This document shows positions 45,005 to 52,370 of a stretch of 64,000 nt of DNA, piece by piece. The notes below the pieces were generated by a model that saw only the letters and a program-made list of their open reading frames with translations, was not told where the DNA came from and ran no database searches. Source of the stretch: Haloflavibacter putidus. Lineage in GTDB: Bacteria > Bacteroidota > Bacteroidia > Flavobacteriales > Flavobacteriaceae. A program made the position numbers and the translations under genes. Within the stretch, counting starts at the first letter, position 1; each line of letters opens with the position of its first letter. Where the stretch lies: contig NZ_VIAR01000005.1 in NCBI RefSeq assembly GCF_006546625.1, positions 124,001 through 188,000 of the forward strand, in the 5' to 3' direction.

Positions 45005-46543
45005 TTATCCTAACCAACCGTCGCGATCTAAACTTCTATACTGAATCGCTTCGCTGATGTGTTCTCCTTTTATTTGTGGTTCTGCAGCTAAATCTGCAAT
45101 GGTTCGGGCTACTTTTAAAATACGATCGTACGCCCTAGCCGATAAATTTAAGCGTTCCATCGCAGTTTTCAATAATTCTTTTGAACTTTCTTCTAATTTA
45201 CAAAACTCCCTAATTTGTTTTACACCCATTTGCGCATTATAATGTATATTTTCATACTTTTTAAAACGCTGTGTTTGCCTTTCGCGAGCGGCAGTAACCC
45301 GTTGCCTAATGGTTACGCTTTCTTCACCTCTGCGCTCATCACTCAGTTTTTCAAAAGGAACCGGCGTTACTTCTATATGAATATCAATTCTGTCTAATAA
45401 CGGACCGCTAATTTTACTTAAATAACGCTGCATTTCTGCAGGAGAAGAAGTTACCGGCGCGTCAGGATCGTTAAAATAACCACCCGGACTAGGATTCATA
45501 CTGGCAACCAACATAAAACTGGAAGGATAAGTAACCGTAAAGCGAGCGCGAGAAATTGTAACCTCTCTATCTTCTAAAGGTTGCCGCATAACTTCCAAAA
45601 CTGTACGTTTAAACTCTGGTAACTCGTCTAAAAATAAAACCCCGTTATGCGAAAGCGAAATTTCCCCCGGTTGCGGATAACTGCCGCCGCCAACAAGGGC
45701 AACGTCTGAAATTGTATGATGAGGACTTCTAAAAGGTCTTTGCGCCATTAAACCAACACTATTTTTAGTCTTTCCCACCACCGAATGGATTTTGGTGGTT
45801 TCTAAAGCTTCGTGCAAAGTCATTGGTGGTAAAATACTTGGTAAGCGCTTGGCCAACATTGTTTTTCCGGAACCCGGCGGACCTATTAATATAATGTTAT
45901 GACCGCCGGCTGCTGCAATTTCCATACAACGCTTAATAGATTCTTGTCCTTTAACATCGGCAAAATCAAACTCTGGATGTTCTAAATTTTCGTAGAATTG
46001 TTTTCTGGTGTCTACCACAGTTTTCTCTAGAGTTTCTCCTTTATCAAAAAACTGGATAACCTCTGTAATATTTTCTACTCCGTAAACATCTAATCCGTCA
46101 ACAATAGCGGCTTCGGCGGCATTTTGTTTCGGTAAAATGAAACCTTTAAAACCTTCTTCTTTAGCTTTTATAGCAATAGGCAAAGCTCCTTTTATGGGTT
46201 GCAAACTGCCGTCTAAAGACAACTCGCCCATAATGAGGTAATCTTCTATATTTTCTGCTATTATTTGCGAAGAAGCAGCCAGAATTCCCAAAGCTAACGT
46301 TAAATCATAAGCAGAACCTTCTTTGCGTAAATCTGCCGGCGCCATATTTATGGTTATTTTTTTCCCCGGAAGGTTATAAGCATTGTTCTGTAAAGCCGCA
46401 GCAATACGAAAACTGCTTTCGCGGATCGCATTATCCGGCAAACCTACTAAATGATAACCAATCCCGTTTACCACATTTACCTCTACCACTACCGTTGTTG
46501 CCTCTACCCCGAAAACGGCGCTGCCAAAAACTTTTACTAACAT
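45005..46543 (-). CDS. YifB family Mg-chelatase-like AAA ATPase
   Basis: A 512-residue ComM/YifB-type protein. The N-terminal S5-like/ChlI domain covers 1-170. Walker A (GPPGSGKTML) is near residue 220, and the chelatase signature SLSHNGVLFLDELPEF lies near 300. The C-terminal helical domain is LNLSARAYDRILKVARTIADLA. In Vibrio and Haemophilus ComM helps branch migration during natural transformation; that role here is inferred from the family only. Confidence 0.93.
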   Translation of the reverse strand: MLVKVFGSAVFGVEATTVVVEVNVVNGIGYHLVGLPDNAIRESSFRIAAALQNNAYNLPGKKITINMAPADLRKEGSAYDLTLALGILAASSQIIAENIEDYLIMGELSLDGSLQPIKGALPIAIKAKEEGFKGFILPKQNAAEAAIVDGLDVYGVENITEVIQFFDKGETLEKTVVDTRKQFYENLEHPEFDFADVKGQESIKRCMEIAAAGGHNIILIGPPGSGKTMLAKRLPSILPPMTLHEALETTKIHSVVGKTKNSVGLMAQRPFRSPHHTISDVALVGGGSYPQPGEISLSHNGVLFLDELPEFKRTVLEVMRQPLEDREVTISRARFTVTYPSSFMLVASMNPSPGGYFNDPDAPVTSSPAEMQRYLSKISGPLLDRIDIHIEVTPVPFEKLSDERRGEESVTIRQRVTAARERQTQRFKKYENIHYNAQMGVKQIREFCKLEESSKELLKTAMERLNLSARAYDRILKVARTIADLAAEPQIKGEHISEAIQYRSLDRDGWLG

Positions 46544-46609
46544 GAAATGAATTTTGTTTAAAAATAGGATTTTTTATGAATATTAATCCTATTCCTGTAA
46601 AAATTTAGA

Positions 46610-46648
46610 CTTTACGGAATGAAAATCTGAATTAAATATTCCGTAAAG
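46610..46648. repeat. Inverted pair of the dispersed 10-mer
   Basis: CTTTACGGAAT (46610-46620) and ATTCCGTAAAG (46638-46648) form a perfect 11-bp inverted repeat with a 17-bp spacer, upstream of yifB. Confidence 0.9.
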
Positions 46649-46720
46649 CAAATGTCTTTTATCTTCTTATCTTTTTGTAGCGATTAATTTTTTTGGCAGA
46701 CATAAAATCTTAAAAATAAA

Positions 46721-46748
46721 AAAACCGACCATTTAAGAGTCGGTTTTA
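46721..46748 (-). terminator. Terminator of the ECF sigma / DUF4252 operon
   Basis: AAAACCGAC (46721-46729) pairs with GTCGGTTTT (46739-46747). On the minus strand it is followed by a T-run. Confidence 0.75.
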
Positions 46749-46778
46749 TGTGTTTTAAAGCAAGTTTTGATTGATAGC

Positions 46779-47360
46779 TTATAAAGTATCGTTTTTGGTT
46801 TTAATGGAATCTTTTTCTTTTTCAAAAACTTTTTCTAATTGACCAAGACTTTCTATATTGATGTCTAAATTACCTTCTCCGGCAGATTTCATTAGCTTTA
46901 AAATTGCTTTTGGCTGCATTTCATCGCCTAAAATGCGCGCAATAATAAAGCCTTTTTCATCATCTAAACCAAAAGCCACCAATTCGTCTATTTTATCTTC
47001 TTCGCCCAGATAAGAGATTTTAACCTGACGGTTGGCAGAACCCATCCGAAGCAAAAGTTTATAACGATCATTTTTTAATATTTTGGTAATTGCAGCTTTT
47101 TCTTGCGGATAATTTTTCTGGGTTTCCTCAGTAAGCGGGTACGCCAAAACATTTGCTTTTTTTATAGATTTTAAAGTCTTTTTACTTTCTGAAGAAAGTT
47201 CTGGCCCCGCCGAAAGAAACATACTTGCCGGCACATCTATAGCCAAAAAGTGCGCGTTATCTTGATTGTCTACAAAATATTCTTGCAAAGTGGGTTCTGA
47301 ACTACAAGAAAAACTTAATGCAGCCAAAAACACAAGTATTACAGTTTGAATTGCTCTCAT
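46779..47360 (-). CDS. DUF4252 lipoprotein
   Basis: A 193-residue lipoprotein (lipobox LAALSFSC, Cys near residue 19). A DUF4252-like domain follows, with YKLLLRMGSANRQVKISYLGE and a terminal KEKDSIKTKNDTL tail. It is the last gene of the sigma operon, 7 bp after a second DUF4252 gene. Function is unknown. Confidence 0.82.
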   Translation of the reverse strand: MRAIQTVILVFLAALSFSCSSEPTLQEYFVDNQDNAHFLAIDVPASMFLSAGPELSSESKKTLKSIKKANVLAYPLTEETQKNYPQEKAAITKILKNDRYKLLLRMGSANRQVKISYLGEEDKIDELVAFGLDDEKGFIIARILGDEMQPKAILKLMKSAGEGNLDINIESLGQLEKVFEKEKDSIKTKNDTL

Positions 47361-47367
47361 CTCTTTC

Positions 47368-47892
47368 TTATTTATTTTCTACTTTTTTAAGTTGCTCTGC
47401 GCCCGGTACATCCAGATCTTTTGCTAAACGCGAAACTTCTTTAATGTCTATATCTCCCGTAATAGATAAAGCTACCGTTATGGGTTTACCCTCTTCTTGC
47501 CCAGAAAGCAACATTACTAATTGCCTAACGTAATTCTTTTTGCTCCCGGGTTTGGAATAAAATTTTACGTTTTTGCCATCTTCTTTAAGCATCATTAACT
47601 TTTCTAAAGCATTATTGGCAATATATTTATTCATATCGGTAAGCATTTCTTCGCCTATTTGTTGATTGGAAGTAGAAATTACCCGTATATTTTCTAAGTT
47701 TTCTATTAGTTGCATATAGCGTTTTACCTCGGGATCGTCACTATCTACATCTATTTCTGCCAAGAGCTTAAACATATTGCTGGTAACTACCATAGCATCT
47801 ACTTCCCGCATATTTTCGTACTTCGAAAAATCTTGCGCTTGCATAGTTATTGCAACTAAAACAAGACTTAAACTAACTATTAACTTTCTCAT
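47368..47892 (-). CDS. DUF4252 secreted protein
   Basis: A 174-residue protein with a signal peptide ending MQAQ (about residue 20). The DUF4252 pattern is VVTSNMFKLLAEIDVDSDDPEVKRYMQLIENLENIRVIST-like, then KKNYVRQLVMLLSG and GDIDIKEVSRLAKDLDVPG. It is paralogous in layout to the next gene and lies 5 bp from the anti-sigma-like gene. Confidence 0.85.
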   Translation of the reverse strand: MRKLIVSLSLVLVAITMQAQDFSKYENMREVDAMVVTSNMFKLLAEIDVDSDDPEVKRYMQLIENLENIRVISTSNQQIGEEMLTDMNKYIANNALEKLMMLKEDGKNVKFYSKPGSKKNYVRQLVMLLSGQEEGKPITVALSITGDIDIKEVSRLAKDLDVPGAEQLKKVENK

Positions 47893-47897
47893 TGCTT

Positions 47898-48338
47898 TTA
47901 TTTTAAAATTTTATTTTTTGTTTTACTGAATTCATTTAGGTAATCTATTTGCTGTTGCCCGGTACTTATAGCATCGGTAAGCATATATAACAAATCTTGG
48001 GTTTGCTGTACAGCCAAATCGTGGTTTGCAATTTTCTCTTGCTCAACACCGGTGGTATTGGTTTTAAAAACTCCGTAACCCGCCAAAATTATAAGTACGG
48101 TAGCAATTGCCGTCCATTTATAAGCGTGTTTTTTAGACACTTTTTTTTCTGCAGGTATTTCTACAGATGTAGATTTTTTGCTTTCGTTTTCATAAAAAGC
48201 AAACATTGCTTTATAAGGCTCTAACTCCGGCGTAACTTTTTCTGAATTAAAATACGTGCGCAGGCGTTTTTCTTCTTGTAAACTGGTTTCTCCTTCAAAG
48301 TACCGGTCTATTATTTTATTTATTTCAACTCGCTCCAT
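47898..48338 (-). CDS. Anti-sigma-like single-pass membrane protein
   Basis: A 146-residue protein. The cytoplasmic N-terminus has the anti-sigma-like segment IDRYFEGETSLQEEKRLRTYF (a pattern seen in Bacteroidetes anti-sigma N-termini). One membrane helix lies near 77-93 (TAIATVLIILAGYGVF), followed by a short periplasmic tail. It overlaps the sigma gene by 14 bp, so it is probably the cognate inhibitor; there is no FecR domain. Confidence 0.8.
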   Translation of the reverse strand: MERVEINKIIDRYFEGETSLQEEKRLRTYFNSEKVTPELEPYKAMFAFYENESKKSTSVEIPAEKKVSKKHAYKWTAIATVLIILAGYGVFKTNTTGVEQEKIANHDLAVQQTQDLLYMLTDAISTGQQQIDYLNEFSKTKNKILK

Positions 48339-48834
48339 AGCTATGTTTTTTTAATATTTCTTCTCTTATTTTTTTACGTGCCCGAGAAAGTGCCACGCGT
48401 ATTGCCGTATTTTTCATTTTGGTTATTTCGGCAATTTCTTGATAATCCAGTTGCTCTATATCTCGCAAATGAATGAGCAACTTTTCATTTTCGCTCAAAC
48501 CTTCAATAATCTTACCTACAATTTCCAGCTCGTTTTTAGCTTCTAGCTGTTTTTGTAAAGAAGGGTTACCATCGTCAAAATTGTTATGAACTATTCTTAG
48601 GTTGTTATTTGTTTTCAACTTTAACTGGTCTAAACAATAATTTTTTGTTATCGTCATTGCAAAAGCTTCCGGATTATTATAACCGGAGAGCTTGTCTTTT
48701 AATTTCCAAAGCTTTAGCAACACTTCTTGTGTTGCATCTTGCGCGGCTTCTTTAGATACCAAATACCGTAAAGACAATCTGTAAATTTTGTCTTTTAATG
48801 GATTTATATATTCTAAAAATGCCTTTTGGTTCAT
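48325..48834 (-). CDS. ECF RNA polymerase sigma factor
   Basis: A 169-residue sigma factor. Region 2 is LRYLVSKEAAQDATQEVLLKLWKLKDKL and AFAMTITKNYCLDQLK. Region 4 is LIHLRDIEQLDYQEIAEITKMKNTAIRVALSRARKKI-like, a standard helix-turn-helix. It heads a four-gene operon with the anti-sigma-like gene and two DUF4252 genes. Confidence 0.94.
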   Translation of the reverse strand: MNQKAFLEYINPLKDKIYRLSLRYLVSKEAAQDATQEVLLKLWKLKDKLSGYNNPEAFAMTITKNYCLDQLKLKTNNNLRIVHNNFDDGNPSLQKQLEAKNELEIVGKIIEGLSENEKLLIHLRDIEQLDYQEIAEITKMKNTAIRVALSRARKKIREEILKKHSYGAS

Positions 48835-49006
48835 TCTCTTAAAATATTCCTATTCAAATCAATTTTCTAAAACCTATTATCTTATATGCTTGAAAAAACA
48901 ACTTCCTTTGCTTCTTATCTATACGACGTGTAAGAGATTATTTTGTTACATTAGTTATCAAAAACAATTCATGCGTTACGTTTAAACGCATTTTGCAATT
49001 CGTATT

Positions 49007-50377
49007 ATGAAAAAAATCATACTTCTAGTTTTAGTATTTAGCTTAGTTAGCTGCTTTGAAGACAACGACGATGTTATTATTAAAGCTTCTACCAAAAGCA
49101 TACAAGATTTTATTTACACAGGCTTACAAACCTATTATTTATATAAAGATAATCAACCAGATCTTGCCAACAACCGTTTTGAAAGCGAACAAGCGTACAG
49201 CGATTTTCTAAATTCTTACGAAAGTCCAGCTAGTTTATTCAATCACTTACAGGTAAGCCAAGATAGGTTTAGTTTTTTGGTAGGCGACTATCGCGTTTTG
49301 GAAAATGCTTTAAATGGTACAAACCAAACTAGCGGAATGGAATTTGGCTTACGCCGAACTACTAACAACGAGGTTTTTGGCTATGTGCGTTATGTTTTAC
49401 CCAACACACCCGCCGCCGAAAAAGGTATAGAACGCGGCATGCTTTTTAATCGGGTAAACGAAACCTATTTGACACAAGATAATTATAGATCTTTATTAGA
49501 TCAAATCAATTATACCATTGGTTTAGCAACTTTTGAAAATGGTAATTTAAGCGATTTATCTACCAGTATTTCACTCAACCAAATACAATATACAGAAAAT
49601 CCGGTTTTTATTTCTGATGTGTTTTCGGTGGAAAACCAAAAAATAGGTTATTTAATGTACAACGCTTTTACCAGTCGCTTTGACGCGGAATTAAACAATG
49701 CATTTGGAAACTTTAAAGCTGCAAACTTAGACGAATTAATTATTGATTTACGCTACAACAGCGGTGGTAGCGTAGAAACCTGTAACGATTTATGCAGTAT
49801 GATTACCGGGCAATTTGAAGGCGAAGTTTTTACCAATCAAGTTTACAACAATAATTTTGAAAACCAACAACGGTTTTTTAATGCTGAAATTAGGAACGGC
49901 GCCGCCATAAACAGTTTAAATTTAAACAAAGTTTATGTGCTAACAACAGAAGCCACGGCCTCTGCCAGCGAGTTGTTACTTAGTTCCTTACGACCTTATA
50001 TAGATGTGATACAAATTGGCGCGACTACCACCGGAAAATTTCAAGCTTCTGTTACTTTATACGACTCACCCGACTATTCCCGCACAGACAGGAATTTGGG
50101 TCATCGCTACGCAATGCAGCCTTTGGTTTTAAAAACGGTCAACGCCAATGGTTTTACAGATTATTTTGAAGGAATCACACCAACTTACCAACAACCGGAA
50201 GATTATACCAACCTTGGCGAATTAGGCTCTTTAGACGAACCTTTATTAAATAAAGCAATTTCTATAATTACAGGAAGCGGAAAATCTTTTTCTCCTGCAA
50301 AAAGCTTAGAATTTATAGGAGAATCGAAAATGCAATCGACGGTTTATCAAGAAATGTACTTAACGGATTTAGAATAA
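49007..50377 (+). CDS. S41 family peptidase (C-terminal processing protease type), lipoprotein
   Basis: A 456-residue lipoprotein (lipobox Cys16 in FSLVSC). A PDZ-like segment covers about 105-175 (MEFGLRRTTNNEVFGYVRYVLPNTPA-like). The protease core has the oxyanion region DLRYNSGGSVE (248-258) and the nucleophile Ser in ATASASELL (317-324), probably S319. It likely trims or degrades envelope proteins. It stands alone between the sigma operon and the palindrome-bounded gene. Confidence 0.92.
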   Translation: MKKIILLVLVFSLVSCFEDNDDVIIKASTKSIQDFIYTGLQTYYLYKDNQPDLANNRFESEQAYSDFLNSYESPASLFNHLQVSQDRFSFLVGDYRVLENALNGTNQTSGMEFGLRRTTNNEVFGYVRYVLPNTPAAEKGIERGMLFNRVNETYLTQDNYRSLLDQINYTIGLATFENGNLSDLSTSISLNQIQYTENPVFISDVFSVENQKIGYLMYNAFTSRFDAELNNAFGNFKAANLDELIIDLRYNSGGSVETCNDLCSMITGQFEGEVFTNQVYNNNFENQQRFFNAEIRNGAAINSLNLNKVYVLTTEATASASELLLSSLRPYIDVIQIGATTTGKFQASVTLYDSPDYSRTDRNLGHRYAMQPLVLKTVNANGFTDYFEGITPTYQQPEDYTNLGELGSLDEPLLNKAISIITGSGKSFSPAKSLEFIGESKMQSTVYQEMYLTDLE

Positions 50378-50407
50378 AAGACTTTTATTACTAAAAAAAA
50401 TAATCTT

Positions 50408-50433
50408 CCTGTGAGGTTTCTAAACCTCGTAGG
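50408..50433. repeat. REP-like palindrome, left
   Basis: GAGGTTT and AAACCTC form a perfect inner stem with a 2-nt loop; the outer CCT and AGG also pair. A related palindrome lies at 51214-51244. Confidence 0.75.
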
Positions 50434-50475
50434 TACGAGAACATAACCGTGAAACTTATAAAAGTGAATTTTTAA

Positions 50476-50607
50476 CAAGAACGTGTTTGTGTATGGTTAG
50501 TTGCGTGTTTAAGCAACTAATTTAGCAAATAAAAACTGAATAGAATATTCCGCAGGAATATTCGTAAGTAGGCGAGTACTAGCAATTAATTATACACGTT
50601 GTTACCT
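50476..50607. other. Structured non-coding region left of the cassette-like gene
   Basis: Within 130 bp there are two perfect hairpins: TTAGTTGC/GCAACTAA (50497-50504 with 50513-50520), and GAATATTCC/GGAATATTC (50543-50551 with 50555-50563). An outer pairing of AACGTGT (near 50480) with ACACGTT (near 50594) may enclose them. The whole could be one branched structure. No ORF is present. Confidence 0.6.
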
Positions 50608-51184
50608 GTAGTTATTTTTTTCGATACACTTTTAAATTATACTTAAGTTCAGTTCCATCACTTTCTAAAAATTCAAATACTTTCAATTCCGTTTGAGTAA
50701 TTTCCGCTATTTCTATTTCGTTTTTCGTAAACTCAATTAAAGAACCAGATTTTTTTAATTGTTCCAAAAGTCCAGGCGCTATTCTGTCAATCGGCACTTT
50801 GTATTTTGGTTTGTCAAAAGTCATTCTGAAAATCTTTGCTTTTGAGTCATATTCCCAAGCTCCGATTTCACAGTTTTCCGCATTTTCACAACCAAATATT
50901 TCATAAGTTTTGTCTTTTTCAATTCGCATATTCGGTCGAGAAACATATTCAGTCGCTGTAATTGTGTCATTCACGAAATGTTTCACTTCCGCAATAGTTT
51001 TTCCGTTCTTATCAGTCAATTTTTGAAATTCCCACGTCCCAATAATCAACTTTTCAATTTGTTCCGCATTTTTCTTCGTTTTTGCGTCATCAACTAATTC
51101 CAAATAAGTTTTAGATGACTGGCAATAAGTCAAAAGTGGCAATAATATTATGGCAAGCAGGATGTTTTTCATTATTACAGGTAA
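50602..51184. mobile_element. Cassette-like unit bounded by TTACCTGTA / TACAGGTAA inverted repeats
   Basis: TTACCTGTA (50602-50610) lies 1 bp beyond the stop codon and TACAGGTAA (51176-51184) lies 3 bp before the start codon of the single gene between them. Codon use inside differs from the neighbours. No transposase is present. This is inference from structure, not a match to a known element. Confidence 0.45.
50612..51172 (-). CDS. Lipocalin-like hypothetical protein, probably acquired
   Basis: A 186-residue secreted protein with a signal peptide or lipobox (LLPLLTYC, Cys near 17). The segment IGTWEFQKLTDKNGKTIAEV and the following strands resemble lipocalin-like 'WxxxK' barrels of Bacteroidetes. 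Leu codons are mostly TTG and CTT and Asp mostly GAC, unlike the TTA- and GAT-rich neighbours. That points to foreign origin. It is tightly bounded by inverted repeats and flanked by REP-like palindromes. Function is unknown. Confidence 0.75.
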   Translation of the reverse strand: MKNILLAIILLPLLTYCQSSKTYLELVDDAKTKKNAEQIEKLIIGTWEFQKLTDKNGKTIAEVKHFVNDTITATEYVSRPNMRIEKDKTYEIFGCENAENCEIGAWEYDSKAKIFRMTFDKPKYKVPIDRIAPGLLEQLKKSGSLIEFTKNEIEIAEITQTELKVFEFLESDGTELKYNLKVYRKK

Positions 51185-51213
51185 CTTGCTACTAAAAACT
51201 ACAAGATTAAAAA

Positions 51214-51244
51214 AACCTACAGGGTTTAGGAAACCCTGCAGGTT
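51214..51244. repeat. REP-like palindrome, right; also btuB operon terminator
   Basis: AACCTACAGGGTTT and AAACCCTGCAGGTT pair with one mismatch around AGG. On the minus strand a T-run follows, so it would terminate the operon ending at 51269. Confidence 0.8.
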
Positions 51245-51268
51245 GGTAAGGTAAAAAATCTTTAAATT

Positions 51269-52360
51269 TTAATCGTTAAAATAAAAATTGTTTGCGCCAA
51301 TTCCGGTGGTTAGTGTTTTTTCTAAATTTCCTTCTAAATCGTAAACATAAACCTCAGAATTTGCAGTAAAACCGTTTACATTAGAATAGAAAATTTTGTC
51401 GTTTTCTACGGCAAAACCGTAACCTAAAAACCAAGATTCGTCGTTTACTTGCGTATCCATCAATGGCGTGTCGGTTAATTCGGTTGCAGAAATTGCGTAA
51501 TTATAGATTTTAGAACCAGAAATAAAATAAATTTCATTGTTCTCTATATCCAATTTTGTGCCGCCGGTAAATCCTTCCGTAAAGTTTATAGTACCGGTCA
51601 AATTATTACTAGTCGTGCTTATAGTTGCAATTCCTTCCGCGCTAAGCGCATATAAAACACCATTTTCCACGTCTATTGAATTTAGTCCGTCGCCTACCGT
51701 TAGTGTTGTTTCTACTTGATTATTGCTTAAATTGATAACCGTAATTTCGTTACCAGTGTTAAACGCAGCATTTTGCACGTATAAATAACCGTTATCAATT
51801 TCTAGTTGCTCTACAGGTTTATCCAGGACGATTGCACTTTCAAAAGAAAAATTATTGGTATTGTAAATTGCAATCGACTGGCTTGCGCTGTTAGAAATGT
51901 ACAACTTACCATTTTCTGCGCCAGCAAACCTAGGCATATCAATATCTTGCGTTAGCGTTGCTTCCAACTCAAAAGTGTAGCGGTTTACTACCAAAACTTT
52001 GTTGCTGTTGTTTACCACCAAGAAAGCATAATCGTCATCAAAAGCAATGCTGTTTAAAACATCGCCCACATTTTCGCCGGTGTTTGCGGTGTTAAAGATA
52101 TTATTTTCTAGGTTTTCCAAATCGGCACTAATATATGAAACCGAAGCATTTGGGCTTCCAAAATTACCTTCGTTGGCTACAATAAAACCTAAATCGTAAA
52201 TGCCTTGCGAGTTCTCGTCATCATTATTATCGTTGTTATCGTCATCTTCGTTAGTTGGCGGATTTTCAGATGCGATAAAGTCGTCGTCACTGCTACAAGA
52301 AGCAAGCACCAAACTTAAGCTTAACGCTAAAAATAAAGGTTTAAAAATAAATTGTTTCAT
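51269..52360 (-). CDS. Surface beta-propeller lipoprotein, BtuG-like (DUF5074-type)
   Basis: A 363-residue lipoprotein (lipobox LVLASC, then SSDDD) with an Asp/Asn-rich linker (about 30-52; NEDDDNNDNNDDEN). It carries a seven-bladed YVTN/YncE-like propeller (VLVVNRYTFELEATL, then GKLYISNSASQSIAIYNTNN). It is co-transcribed with the BtuB-like receptor (10 bp apart) behind a cobalamin riboswitch. In Bacteroides, BtuG is a surface propeller that captures vitamin B12 and hands it to BtuB; the context supports the same role here. A dispersed 10-mer copy lies at 51575-51584. Confidence 0.82.
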   Translation of the reverse strand: MKQFIFKPLFLALSLSLVLASCSSDDDFIASENPPTNEDDDNNDNNDDENSQGIYDLGFIVANEGNFGSPNASVSYISADLENLENNIFNTANTGENVGDVLNSIAFDDDYAFLVVNNSNKVLVVNRYTFELEATLTQDIDMPRFAGAENGKLYISNSASQSIAIYNTNNFSFESAIVLDKPVEQLEIDNGYLYVQNAAFNTGNEITVINLSNNQVETTLTVGDGLNSIDVENGVLYALSAEGIATISTTSNNLTGTINFTEGFTGGTKLDIENNEIYFISGSKIYNYAISATELTDTPLMDTQVNDESWFLGYGFAVENDKIFYSNVNGFTANSEVYVYDLEGNLEKTLTTGIGANNFYFND

Positions 52361-52370
52361 AAGAATAATA

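Noticed and set aside
45535-45542. CCGTAAAG inside yifB as a further motif copy
   Set aside because: Only eight of ten bases match, so it is not counted among exact or one-change copies.
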